Part shown: one piece after another, positions 13,254 to 24,655 of the stretch
How positions within the stretch are numbered: the stretch's first letter is position 1
Layout of the letters: each line of letters opens with the position of its first letter
Source of the DNA: Bimastos eiseni
Lineage: Eukaryota; Annelida; Clitellata; Crassiclitellata; Lumbricidae
Direction: 5' to 3'
Length of the DNA stretch: 64,000 bases
NCBI GenBank assembly: GCA_959347315.1
Contig: OY365810.1
Span: 22,772,906-22,836,905, forward strand
Made by a program: the position numbers and the translations under genes
The notes under the pieces: generated by a model
What the model saw: the letters and a program-made list of their open reading frames with translations, nothing else
The model's database searches: none
What the model was told of the DNA's origin: nothing

Positions 13254-13480
13254 CTCTTCTTCTGCTTCATCATCATCATCGTCAACACCATTATCAGCAT
13301 CATCATCATCATCAACATCATTGTCTTCTTCTTCGTTTTCTTCTTCTTCCGTTTCTTCTTCTTCATCATCTTCCTCTTCTTTGTCTTCTTCTTCTTCTTT
13401 TTCATCATCTTCTTCTTCTTCTTCATCTTCTCATCTTCTTCTTCATCATCATCATCTTCTTCTTCTTTTTCTTTTCTTCC
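13254..13480 (+). repeat. TTC/ATC trinucleotide tract
   Basis: The tract has the same triplet composition as the one at 1-300. The apparent His/Ser/Phe frames are repeat products. Confidence 0.93.
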
Positions 13481-13489
13481 ATGAGCCAA

Positions 13490-15280
13490 ACGACTTCATT
13501 CTTCTCTATTTTACAGTCCCATTATTACTCAAATCCAGAAAGTAAAAGAACTGCATATTTTAACGCTGCTGCTAATTGTCCTCAGTGCAATCCATCATAC
13601 GAAATATTTCAGCTGATCAACTCTTTTTCTTACTCTGCTCTTCAGTCAAAATATCTTCCAATTATGTTGCCATCTGTGAAGGCAACCTAATTGACGCCTT
13701 AATGATTGACAGCGCCTTCGAAAGAGCATTAGGCGTTTTTCAGAAATGGCATATGAATGAACATATGCTGCACACGCATTCATAATATAAATAAATACAA
13801 AAATGCACACATCAAAATATACATAATTTATTAGCCTACTTATAGCGTGTACGTTGCATTAAATGCCATGGTCTGTATGTTGGATTTAGCTGCAACGTAT
13901 ACGGGTGCGACTCAATGCTTATTGTAAGGTGATAAAGCACGATTGTTATAGCAGTTTCTGCTAAAAATTAACTATGCTGAAATTGTTATTGCAAAGTTAC
14001 TATTTAGCTGAAGATTCTTCAATCCCATGACCACATTTCCGAGGATTTAGTCACCGGTCAGTGGTCTGTCTGCTGAGAGTGGTGTGCTATAAACATCCGT
14101 TAACCTACCTTCATCTAATTAGTATTCATTCAACAATTAGCATCTAGCATTGTATTGTGTAGTCGAGCTCAACTATTGTACAAAGCACGTAGTTTATCAA
14201 TAGAGGTAACTTTTAATGTGGGAAATATTACTGGTTGATAAAACTGACAGCCCTGAACCGCGACCACCGCCGGCCATCACTGAATGTTTTTTGTAAAAAA
14301 TCGTCTCAACTAAAATTCTAAATGCCTTTGTTGATCGGTCAGTTACTTGGAACACCCACATCAGAAAGGTTGCATGTAATATAACAAAGATCGTGTTCTG
14401 TCATTCATTGCTTCCTCTACAGAAACTGCTACTTGTGAAAAAAAACAACTAGGCCTCCTACTGGTTGTTCGTGTCCATTGATTGACATTGCCACGGTTCA
14501 AATTTATCAAATATTTCTTTCTTTTAAAGGACGACAAACGAGTATTAAGTTCATCATCTACAAATTGTCAGCACAATCGACCACTTCATCAGCCGAAATT
14601 TGGCGTACATTGGGTACGTCTATCCGGTCAACTAAATTATTATACAAAATAAGACGCTACCAAACACCTATTCAGCTCAACGCATCATGCGCTGGCGCAT
14701 CTTACACACACACACTGATATATGTATAAAAAATTTTGTCAGATGTCGCGAGATCAACGAACTGCGGATAACTGACCTACACATTTGAAATCTGTATAGA
14801 GGTTTACAACATACACGGCTGTTGGACTGCATCGCTGTGGTGTGAACTACGCAACTCCATAATCCAATGGAGAAATGGAGAATCTGAGCATTGAATTCAT
14901 CAAATAATTATGCGTATAATTGACACTGGTCCAAATAAAGCAATAGACAAGACAAAAAAGCGCGAAAGTTCAGTCATATAACTAAACATAATAATATTTA
15001 ACTTACTTAAAGCCTAATATCACACCTTTAAAATATTTAGGTTCATTCTCGTTGATCGAACGTTGAGGAAACCTAGTTAGTAATAAACTATCTGATGAAT
15101 TGAATCTATATGTAATTGGGTCTGGTCGTTAGCATGTAAATGTGTCAAAGAAGGTTACGTATTATACTGAGTCCTTCCTTGTAATTCGGTGCTCTATAAT
15201 GCAAATTGCATCTACCAAAATTTGACAGACTTTTTTGGTTGGGTGTTTCAGACTTCTGTCAAAGGTACTAGCTACCTGAC
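13490..15280. other. Unannotated AT-rich region
   Basis: No repeat unit, RNA gene or coding family was recognised. Confidence 0.45.
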
Positions 15281-15287
15281 ATCAACG

Positions 15288-15421
15288 AACCTCATCTGCG
15301 ATGATGTGTTGCAGCTCTGGGAACAAAATCTCAAGTCTGAATATTTCCCGTCGAGGTTCTCATCTTCAACATTTGATGAACCTCATCTGAGATGATGTGC
15401 TTCAGCTTTTGAAACATAATT
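15288..15421 (+). repeat. 91-bp direct duplication
   Basis: The phrase aacctcatctgcgatgatgt begins at 15288 and recurs, with small changes, from 15379. The following 20 or so bases also match. This indicates a small tandem duplication. Confidence 0.7.
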
Positions 15422-15816
15422 CTATGTCAGCTTCATCTGTCCCTACGGAGTGCACGTTTTATAATACCGAGGGCTTATTTCTCCGCAGCAAAAGTTCGCG
15501 TTTGTGTCCGCCGGAGAAGTTTCGCAATATAGGAATGTGCTTTGTCGATGGCAATAATAAACAACAAAAAACAAAATAATAGAAATGTACTCTTTCAGAG
15601 AAAATAGTTCATGCACTTATTTTACTTGGTCCCTTAGGAGCTTCTGTTTTTTCCCTATTGTTTTTCTATTTCTATTGTTTTTCCTCTTATGACTTGCTTA
15701 TTTTTGTGTTTTCATATTTCTTCGGTTGGAGGCATTCAGTAAAAAATGGTTGGTTATAAATATACCATACCTGAAGATGAATATGGATTCTGTAAATAAA
15801 GAACTATAAATGAAAA

Positions 15817-16700
15817 TGTCGCGGGTTCCACTCTCGCCACTCCTTCTTCTTGATGGCGAGAGTATCCGCTGGTTCTTTCCTCTATCACCAAGCTCAGCAA
15901 CACGACACACTTGATGGTTTTAATATGTAATTTTAATGATATATATACACACCACTCATCCTATCTACACTTACTGGAGTTATTAGTGTCTTTTAGGAAT
16001 GTTTCTCTAGTTTACGTTGGAGACGGGATTCCCAACTACGTTGATTATCCTTATCGTCAGAACGACCTAGCGTCTCCCCAGTTCCGAAACAAGTCCCCAT
16101 TTCCTTGCTTGCTTCGCTATATGAATCCTTCTAGAGGCGATTTCCTTCGCCTTCCCAAACGCAAAACTCGTATCTCTATTGGACGACAGGTCACCTTCAG
16201 AAACCATTACTAAACCCTGGTTGGTCGGGTCTTGGCGTCCCTAGCGTAACGTCAGATTCCTGGGGACGTCCAGTTACTGTTTGACTAGCAGCTGTTTTGT
16301 AATAAGGCTGGGCCTTATAGGGGTCGTTGAATTCCATTACTACAGTTATTCCGCCTAACAGATTGCGCCGTTCGTATCGGAATTGCCCCCTATTCAGGAT
16401 CCGTGTCAACCAGCCGGTCCAGGCCAAATATTAAACTGATTCATGAGTTTCTTGTCTGTGGGTCGTAGAGATGGAAGGGGTAGGCGTACGCCTCGAGGTT
16501 TCGGGTTTCGCTGCTTGACACTTCGTTCATATTTGCATATTCCTTGGTGTCTGTATTGAGGCCTTCTGCTTCAGGCGAAGCCCACTGATGTCTCCCATCT
16601 CATGTGTCAGGTAGACATTCTCATCCGTAGTCCTCCTACGCTTCTGCTGTCGATCAATGACTTTTATATAGCGCCATCGTCCGGAGTGACGCGCGTCACA
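15817..16700 (-). mobile_element. Solo LTR (884 bp) with 5-bp target duplication GAAAA
   Basis: The reverse complement of this block matches, end to end, the interrupted element at 43351-50324 (outside its inserted LINE). The ends are tgtcgcgggtt and ccgcgcgtcaca-like, giving the TG...CA termini and short imperfect inverted repeats of an LTR. The pentamer gaaaa sits directly outside both ends (15812-15816 and 16701-16705). No internal retrotransposon sequence or second LTR lies alongside, so it is a solo LTR left by recombination. The 5-bp duplication fits Ty3/Gypsy or similar integrases. Strand is given relative to the second copy. A reading frame at 16197-16427 is partly conserved between copies, but I do not regard it as a gene. 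Confidence 0.9.
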
Positions 16701-16709
16701 GAAAATTAT

Positions 16710-18290
16710 CTGTTTTTTCGGCAGAAATTGGTCAAAAACTAAACATGAAATAGTCGACTGGAAACTGTATAGGTATACTCAGTGCCAATAAAATCAGTTG
16801 CCTTGGTACTGCTTGAAATAATATTTAACATAAGTCATATTTATTTTGCGAATGATATGCGAAGACTTAACGAGGTGTTTTGACGGACATGAATATCTCT
16901 CGTTTCTCATTAATCTTAGCCTTGAATATATATATATATAAATATGTTTATATAATATATACATATATCGTTTTCATTTGATGTTTAGAGACGGCGATGA
17001 CGAGGCGTCTAATGAGACCCGGATAAAAGCCTTGCATATCCTGTCTCAGCTTCTTCCACCACCCCTCCGCTGCCGATCCTCTTGACGTCGCCACCCCCTT
17101 CGCTGGTGATCTTCCACGGACTCAGATCGCATGACTCTCAACCACGAGACGTCGCTCTCCTCTTAGTTGGTGGCATTGCATGTTTCCGTGTGTCTCTGTT
17201 TATGACGTCTTCTTCTCTGCAGCCATATTCACTGTCTTCCATCTGACAACCATTTTTCCATCTCTATTTTTTTTACTGCCTCTTCTCATCTCCCTCTCTA
17301 CTCATTTCCTCATTTTTAAAAATTCACCTGTCTTCGGCAATTGCTTTGTTTCAATCATTCCACTTTCAAATCGTAATCCATTCTCGCTCCTTTTTCTTCT
17401 CTTTCTATTTTCTCTCCACATCATTCTGAGATTGCCTTGTGCTTTTTGCGTCTCCTCTGTTCATCTCATTTTCCACCTGTCATTATACCTTTACTTTTCC
17501 ATTCCATGACAAGCTGCTCCATTTACTGCTGTACATTCTCTCCGCTGTCTTCTTCCCTACTTCTGCATTCCTTTCTATGCCTCTATACGTTGATCCATTC
17601 CACTCGCATCTGACAATCTACAGATCATCACTTCCTCGAAACTGTTTTTAAATTGAAATGAAGCAAGATCAGTTTCTGAGAAGCGGCTACTCATCGCCGT
17701 CAGCATCTAAATGCTAATAAACTATTTACCTCTATAAATACACGCATGCATATTAACCAGGAGACATTAAATGGTATTTGACAAATGAAATGATTCAAAT
17801 GAAATGTTAAAAGCAGTGAAATTACCAAGTTCTTATTATCACTGAGAAACCATTCATCTTCATTCTCATATAACTCTTATCAGGGATTCCCAGAATTCAA
17901 GTCTCCGCTGTGATAATACTTAAAAGCCCCTAATGGATGAAATAATTCATAAAATAACTGTTCTGGCCGTCTCAGCCATTTGCAAACAATATATGATGGT
18001 TATGGCAGAAACGGGATCTCATAATGTGTATGTAGTCGATGATATTGCAACGTTATCTGTATATCATCAATTTATTCATCAAATGTGTAAACAGGGTTGA
18101 GTGACATGGAGACAGACTGCTCATGGTGACAATAAGACCTCACCCAGTGAATATCGTGACCGTGCAGGTATGTACAATGACACTATAATAGTGTATACCA
18201 CCAACAAAGACAGATGAGGAGATAGATAGTATCATGAGATGACAAAAAAGACATGATAACTTTAATGACAGTGTATTATTGTCTTTGGGC
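16710..18290. other. Unannotated region, pyrimidine-rich 17030-17650
   Basis: A short TA tract lies near 16928-16965. The 17180-17650 section is rich in ctt/tct without a clean repeat unit. Its Phe/Leu/Ser-rich frames are compositional. Confidence 0.45.
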
Positions 18291-18299
18291 GATTGAAAT

Positions 18300-18740
18300 G
18301 CAACAGTTGGAGAAGATGGTCAAGAATAATATGTAGAAAGTCCCGCAGAGAAATAAAAGAGAGGAGAAGCTAGTAGAATTTTGCAAAAGACAAGAACTTT
18401 ACATAAAATGATAATAAAACATATGGTTCCAGCAATGATAGAAGAGGAAACACGTGAAAGTTCCACATATCTCCTCTTCTATCATTGCTGGAACCATATG
18501 CACTGCACAAACCACTGCACAATAGCAAGAAGATTATGCGACTGCTAGACAAAGACACAGAAATAGCCAATAGAATTCAAGAGCGATATACTGGATGCTG
18601 ATGCAGACACGGACCATAACCTGATGGAAATGACAGTGCATCTTCAACCAAAATTCACGAGGAAGAAGAAAGTAGTGGTGAATGGATGAGACAGAGAAAA
18701 CTGAAAACAAAATTGAAAGAATTATCAGATTAAATGAAAC
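18300..18740 (+). pseudogene. Decayed RTE-like LINE endonuclease fragment
   Basis: Conceptual translation in shifting frames gives two phrases typical of the APE-type endonuclease of RTE-like non-LTR retrotransposons. The first is EKLVEFCKRQELYI at about 18361-18408. The second is DADADTDHNLMEMTVHLQ at about 18597-18650, whose SDH-like motif (here TDHNL) marks the end of the domain. Between them a 29-bp inverted duplication (18420-18500) disrupts the sequence. Stops and frameshifts are frequent, no RT follows, and the piece is clearly dead. Family assignment rests on motif resemblance only. Confidence 0.6.
18420..18500. repeat. Perfect 29-bp inverted repeat, 23-nt loop
   Basis: The left arm is 18420-18448 and the right arm 18472-18500. 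They are exact reverse complements beginning catatggttccagc. The left arm continues the LINE reading frame (WFQQ-like), so the right arm looks like the secondary, inverted copy. Confidence 0.9.
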
Positions 18741-18744
18741 AAAC

Positions 18745-19185
18745 ATCTGGAGGAGAGAAAATTTATGACGACAGAAGAAAGATGAAAATCGAGTAAAGCG
18801 CCATGCAGAAACATGATGACTATGAGATAACAAAGCATGTCTCTTATAGAAGAAATGAATCAGTAGGAGGAAATTTAAATAACTTTCTGAAGAAACGAAT
18901 AACCAAATCCACGCTATGGAGTGGTGCCAGGCAATACGAATCTGAACGTTGTGTCCGGACAGTTTTATTCTTACGACAGATTATGTATATACATGTAGAT
19001 GTTTTGTTCGTACCTGTTTATTTGTACATGTCGTGCGTTTGCAGACGTCTGATTAAAGAATATACTTACTTACTTATAATTAGTTACAAACTTCTTTTTG
19101 GCAACGTACCGGCTCCTGGGTGGTTTCTATTTAAATTAGTTTGCACTTCACAGCATAACATTCTTTAATCTTTAATCAATAAAAC
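18745..19185. other. Unannotated spacer
   Basis: Nothing recognised. A 121-codon frame at 18803-19168 has no family features. Confidence 0.4.
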
Positions 19186-19190
19186 TTGAT

Positions 19191-19360
19191 ATAGCGCCTC
19201 TTCAAGAAATCTACTCAGTCCAAGAGGCTCTCTCTGCGTTATCTACATGACGTCAAATGTCATTTCAGTGAGTGTTGGAGCAGTTAGCAAAACAATGCAC
19301 AGTAAGTGTGAAACCGACCAACGGATTCCCCTCAACAGCCGACAGATGTCATGCATGTTC
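19191..19360 (+). repeat. Dispersed repeat, copy 1 (pair with 36263-36450)
   Basis: It begins gcgcctcttcaagaaatc and ends near ggattcccctcaacagccga. The same opening, intermediate words and ending occur in the same order at 36263-36450. The tatagcgcc..ttcaag..ctactcag opening also appears in fragments near 25026, 42295 and 51739. It is probably an old SINE or MITE. Confidence 0.6.
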
Positions 19361-20210
19361 AAAGTATCTGGACCAGGTTACGTCGAAGGGCAGAGCGTAA
19401 AGTTACTGTCAACGCCTGACTGCAGACATGGGACGGAGTCGACGAGTAGTCCCTCGCTGGTGGAAGATGACGCACGTCCGGATATTCGTCGAGGCACGAG
19501 GAAGATATATAGGAGGCATTCGTCATATGTTGGTCGGTAGATTGAATAGCCACCCGAGGTAAGGTAAGGTCAAGGTAACTCCAGTGGCCGTGTCAGCCTA
19601 TCTCAACCGTGATGAAGACACTCGGCTACAAGGGCATACACGGTCCGCGTGGCTAGGATTCGGCGTGCAGTCACATGGCTTGACAACTTGCGAAAAATAT
19701 GCGTCTCAAGACGTTCAAAATCCTCTGCACGGCCAGTGAATTAGTTCAGAACGCAAATCTAGCATTAAAGAACTCCAACATGATCGAAATTATATAGATT
19801 AAAACACTCGTCGAAATGACACAGAAGACAATTAATCGACCAAGATAGTCGATCACGTGCGCAGAAGTCAATGTGACCGCTGTATGTGCTTTCATTTAGA
19901 AAGGGCTCGAGTAATGAACTTTATAAAATAAGCTGAATTTTTATGTGTTTAATTGTAATCGTAATCGCTCAGTCAGAATAACTTATTAAGCTAAGCGCAA
20001 ATCACTAGCTTATTCACGAACGCTGCAGTTTATGGCTGTATTAACAGATGACTGCGCATTTTCATACATCGACTAATGTAGACAGTTGTATACAGCCTAA
20101 TTTATATAGAACTATTGTGGATGTTTAAACCCGTAAAAAGTCAGTTTAATTTTAAGACTTTGGAAGCACAGAGGGGCTACTTCTTTGAAATCCTGAGGTA
20201 TTGTGTAGCA

Positions 20211-20412
20211 CGGTGGCTGATCGGTTAGAGCGGTCGGCCAGTAATATTCAGTGTGCGCAGAGTGAGCGGCTTCGACACTCGTCTGAGGCGTCACTGTGTA
20301 GAGACCTTGAGCAACGCTTTCGCGCACAATTGCTCTGCAGCACAACTGCAGTTGCGCCGTCGAGGCGTGTGTATGCACTTCTGACCAAAAGATGCTGGTA
20401 GAAGGACGGCAT
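20211..20412 (+). repeat. tRNA-derived SINE, copy 1
   Basis: A box-A-like tggctgatcgg (20214-20224) and a worn box B (ggcttcgacac, 20268-20278) have pol III promoter spacing. The following body (gtcactgtgtagagaccttgag...) matches the copy at 31389-31583. The end agaaggac is shared too. Two copies with a common non-tRNA body support a SINE rather than a tRNA gene. Confidence 0.75.
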
Positions 20413-21574
20413 CAAATTTCAAGATTTTCAATTTTCAATTCTCTAAACTGTACATTTTGCAATAAAGAATCCGCTTATAACAGAGTTGATGACCTCCGGG
20501 AATTTGCATGGTTTAACAATGCCATGCATGTCGATTTTATTTGCTGGTCACATGGTGGCGTCGAGATTCGAACCTGGGTTGCATTGATTGAAAAGCTGAT
20601 GGATCGCTGCATTCATCGATCGTACGCATCTTGGCTGTCGTTTTACTCGCCAGGTGCAGCTGCTGTCTCATGTGTGGCGCAGTCCTATGAGCAAACGAAG
20701 AATCATAATCGAGTTTACGAGAGTCTAGGGAACAACACACAGGCTTAACACAGGCGATCAACAAGAATAAAATTCATCCATGGGTAGAAGACTCTGAAAA
20801 CTGTTTAGAGTGTAGAGCGAAGAGTGCTGAGCGATGACCGTTGAGCTGTGTGGCTTGGGTTTGAAGTTGAGTCAGTTATGTGACAATGGGCAATTCCGTG
20901 TTACACGCAATGCAGCCCTTATTGCGAAGCTAGTCAGTATGCCTGGTCTATGTTTCTCTGTCTGTCTGTCTGTCTCTCTCTGTCTCTTACTCTCTTTCTG
21001 TCTCTATCGGTCTTTCTCCCTTCTCTCTGAACGCTCTAGGCCTACTATAGACTGACTATGCCTCAGAGGAAGGTGTTCCTCTTAAATTTGGAGGAAACGT
21101 GGAATTAATCCAAACGTCATATTAAATTAGTTTGGCCTACTTATTGTAGCACATGACGTTCGATATATTGAGCACAATATCGTTTCATTTAAATTAAAAT
21201 TTTTAATTTTACCAACTTCCTGTTGTATTACTTCTTCAGCCTATGAGAGATTATAAAAATGACAGTTTTACATTAAAGCTTCATTGCGATGTCTCTCTCT
21301 CACCTTGTCTGTGTGTGTGCGTGTGAGTGTGTGTGTGTCTCTCTCTCTCTTTATTTGAAATATAGAGGTGACACTCCAAGTTAATGCAGCTCTAAAATAA
21401 AATTTGACAACTCAATGACAGCACGTTGTAAACTAAACTTTGCTCACTAGAATCCACTTGGGATGATGCCTCGTAAAGATTAGTTATCTTCATCCCAAAG
21501 ACAAGCAATTCGACTGAATTCCTGCTTACTATGCTCTAAACCCTGATGTGTCGAAACTTCTCTGTAATGCGTGT
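20413..21574. other. Spacer with tRNA-like relic and small microsatellites
   Basis: A reverse-strand box-B-like gattcgaacctg lies at 20573-20584 without a foldable acceptor stem. CTGT/CTCT tracts lie at 20955-21012, and GT/CT at 21310-21350. Nothing else was seen. Confidence 0.45.
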
Positions 21575-22040
21575 ATAATATATATATATATATATATATA
21601 TTTCAGCTTTACCGAATAGGTGATTTTCACTATTCAGCCGAATACGAATATGAATAGTGTACAAAATAGGTTCACTGACAAATTTCGAATGTGAGCAAAA
21701 GTTTCAGTTCAGTAAATTTAATACATAAACTAAACGTAAACAGTTGATTATATGTAATATTTGACTTCCTCTGCCAGTCTGTGTAACTTTGGAATGCAAC
21801 TACTGTAACTAAACTTAGAAATGAGACGACTGACCCCGCGATACTGTGGTCCAGGCAGTAGAGAGTTACTTCGGTCCACTCCATATAGCAGCCGCCTCTT
21901 GTACAGAAACATATAATCACGTGATCCCTATTCGTATTCTGTCCGACCGCTAATATATTCGGCCGAATACCGAGTAGCTACTTAGCTCACTATTCGGCTG
22001 CGAAGCGAATACGAATCGAATATTTGGTATATATATATAA
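21575..22040. mobile_element. Possible decayed hAT-like element bounded by TA tracts
   Basis: Subterminal cgaatacgaatatgaatag (about 21640) and its inverse-style partners ctattcggctgcgaagcgaatacgaatcgaata (two words near 21990-22020) are characteristic of some non-autonomous hAT elements. Clean ends or a target duplication are missing because TA microsatellites lie at both edges. Confidence 0.35.
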
Positions 22041-22289
22041 TTATATATGAGTTATATAGGTGTGTGTACGTCTATGCATGTCCCTTTCACTATCCCTCAG
22101 TCCCCTTCAAACTCCTGAAAGTTTTCTTCCCCCTCGTAAAAGGACTCCATGGGAATGATCTTGACTTCCCCAGAAGAGCTCCAAAGCATCAAACTACAAA
22201 TAAAACATACGCGTAGTTCAGGATGGTATCGATCCATGTATCGCTTCTCCTAATTTAGACTTAGTGGTCCATCCTCTTGCCGGATTCAG

Positions 22290-22965
22290 TAACTCTTCTT
22301 TAGCCAGTGGTGAAGTTCCTATCAAAATAAAAAAACTGCCTTGATGACACCAGTATATAAAAAGGAAGAAAAGAAAACGTAACTAACTACAAGCCAATTT
22401 CTATCCTTCCCTATTTTGCTAAGTATTTTGAAAAGGTGATGTGTACGACAGATTAAGTTCCTTTGTGAAAACACTAAACTGATATACTCAAATCACCATA
22501 GTTTCCAACCCAACCACTTGACTGCTATGGCTCTTATGGAAGTGGTGGAACGGGTAAGCAAAACCATTGACAACAATGAATACTCCATATATAGGAGTCT
22601 TCCTGGATCTCTCCAAAGCTTTTGATACTAAATAAATTATATAACAATGGAATTAGAGGAGTTCAACTCCAATGGTTTCGATGCTACCTTAACCCTTACC
22701 CCTCCAATTATTATATCAGACGCATTAAATTTGGCCGCTGTGAGCGACCTCAGGAGTGGTAAGGGTTAATGATGGGACTCAGGGTAATATGCAATGGTTC
22801 TACTTCCCATTTCTCTTCTATTAAGTTTCTAGTGCCCCAAGGCTCAAACCGGGTCCTCTTCTGATTATAATTTGTATTAACGACTTGGTCAAGGTACCTT
22901 CCATTCTCTTCTTTATATTATTCGCCGATGACGCCAACTTATTCCTTTCCCACCACTCGCATCAA
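22290..22965 (+). pseudogene. CR1/L2-like reverse transcriptase relic
   Basis: Across several frames the plus strand encodes an ordered set of RT landmarks. They are an IYKK-like segment with a broken NYKPIS-type phrase near 22345-22410, a VFLDLSKAFDT block near 22597-22630 (motif A), NNGIRGVQLQWFRCYL near 22642-22690, VPQGS near 22845 (motif B) and LFADDANLFLS near 22918-22950 (motif C, FADD). This order is that of non-LTR RTs, and the LSKAFDT/FADD wording is closest to CR1/L2-type elements. Stop codons and frame changes run throughout and a MITE splits it at 22689-22769. It is a dead fragment without endonuclease or 3' end. Confidence 0.8.
22693..22765. mobile_element. 73-bp piggyBac-type MITE with TTAA duplication
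   Basis: TTAA flanks both ends (22689-22692 and 22766-22769). The termini are CCCTTACCCCTCC and GGAGTGGTAAGGG, matching as inverted repeats at 12 of 13 positions. TTAA targeting with CCC...GGG ends is the signature of the piggyBac superfamily. It lies inside the RT relic between the RCYL-like and following residues. Too short to code. Confidence 0.85.
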
Positions 22966-22969
22966 ACTT

Positions 22970-23420
22970 GACGGTGACCGGACAAACTGGTGGAGAACAA
23001 AATGGTACCGACAAAATGGTTTTGTGCGAAATGATACAGACAATATGGGTAGCTACAGTAGCGGATTCTACAACTTTTGGTCAAATCCTAATTAGAGATA
23101 TGATTTAGGTTTGATGCAACCGCATAAACCAACTACGGTGTGCGGACATTCCCCTGTATATTTTCTTAGGGACATTTCTTCCCAACATCCCCCGACATTT
23201 CCATCTAGGACATTTCCCTGAACATTTCCCTCCATCTGATCACTTACCTAAACACTTACCTAAACAAATATTGAGAAGAAGGGACACAAAAATTGAAAAG
23301 AAGGTACAGAACCCGAACCAACCGCCCAAACTCGGGTTCCAGACATCTCCCCCGGACATTTTCGCCGACATTTACTTAGGATTTACCTTAGGATAATTCT
23401 CCTCAGAATTTTCTCTCCTG
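22970..23420. repeat. Scattered ggacatttccc / ggacaaa motifs (foldback-like debris)
   Basis: Words such as ccggacaaactgg, cggacattcccc, ggacatttccctg and ccccggacattttcgcc recur at irregular spacing. They resemble the arm units of the foldback elements at 2713 and 23936. No clear inverted arm pair or duplication was found. Confidence 0.45.
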
Positions 23421-23751
23421 TGATCATAATACAAGTTTGATGCTAAAACACAATCAGCAACATTGATTCGACGTGTCTCACTTTGATACTTAGAGTAAAT
23501 GTTGAATCAAAAATAATTAGAGGAATAGTTGATCGTGCAAGCTTGTACTGCTGGTACTATCTGTGCGACTATTTGTATTAGTTAGGACTAGTTAAGATTA
23601 CTGATATGAATTACTGTATAATTTTAAAGTGGCAAATTACTTTATTTTCGACTGTAACTACAGAGGCTCCCGTATTGCCGGGCTAATTGCTCCTTGGGTT
23701 CCCCTATTGTTACAACGATTCTGTATAACATGAATTACTTCTTGGTTAGCA

Positions 23752-23795
23752 ACAAAAAATTATTGATTGATTGATTGATCGATTGATTGATTGAT
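23752..23795 (+). repeat. (TTGA)n tetranucleotide
   Basis: About ten attgattg units. Confidence 0.85.
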
Positions 23796-23935
23796 GCAGT
23801 GTTTCCACTCCATGTACACACAGACGCCTCATATGCACACAGACACGCGCAAAGCACGCGCAAATACGCTCACAGAATTTACTCTCCAAATGTTCATGGA
23901 ATATGGATGTTCGTATGCACCTGTATGCGAGTGTA

Positions 23936-24655
23936 GGACAATTGCCCCTCCGGACAATTCCCTCCGAACAGTTGCCCCCGAACAATTGCCCCGGACAATT
24001 ACCCCGTGTGAAGGTTTAAAACAAAGTATATTTATCAATAATGCAACTTAATAATAACAATGATGATCGAATTTAGCTTAATGTTATCCTTTCAAACCGC
24101 AGCATGATTACAGGTGCAGTGCAGTACGAAAGGATGATGACAAGTTGTTTATTTAACTCAACTTTATTAATTAATCTAGATATACGCCGTCAGTCCAACT
24201 TCTATTTAAGCACGATTTATTTTTCATCAATCTAATTTCTCTTTGAACAGGAAACTAAGCAACTAATTATCATGTCACACAGGAGACAAAGCGAGACAAC
24301 GATCTACGTAATTGCGTTGGTCATTGGTGTCAATTTCATAGTTTATCCAAGAAATCTGACATTCTGTCAAAGGACAAGTTAACTTATGAACTTCTCTTTC
24401 TCTTGTTAGATGCATATATTATATTTAACGCAGTCAGTGACACGTGCCAACATCGCCTCAGCATCAGTCGCTTACTAATCTCTATTATAGGCTAAAGTGA
24501 CAAGCGTCATCAGCATACACCATCTTGTTCCTGGTCTGTACGTATTATAACTTTGGACGAGCGTACGGTTTAACCCAGGGGCAATTGTCCTAGTCTGGGG
24601 CAATTGTCCTGGGGTAATTGTCCGGGAGGCAAAACGTCTGAGGGCAATTGTCTGT
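23936..24655. mobile_element. Foldback element with ggacaattgcccc arms
   Basis: The left arm (23936-24003) holds five units of the ggacaattgcccc type. The right arm (about 24572-24652) holds four to five units in the opposite orientation (ggggcaattgtcc). The 570-bp interior is unremarkable and AT-rich. No reliable target duplication was found. The architecture matches the element at 2713-3219. Confidence 0.7.

Noticed and set aside
18803..19168. 121-codon plus-strand frame as a host gene
   Set aside because: It follows directly on LINE debris, has no recognisable domain and no supporting splice or regulatory signals.
20537..20640. tRNA gene on the minus strand (gattcgaacctg looks like an inverted box B)
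   Set aside because: The implied acceptor arms do not pair and no good box A is found at the right distance.
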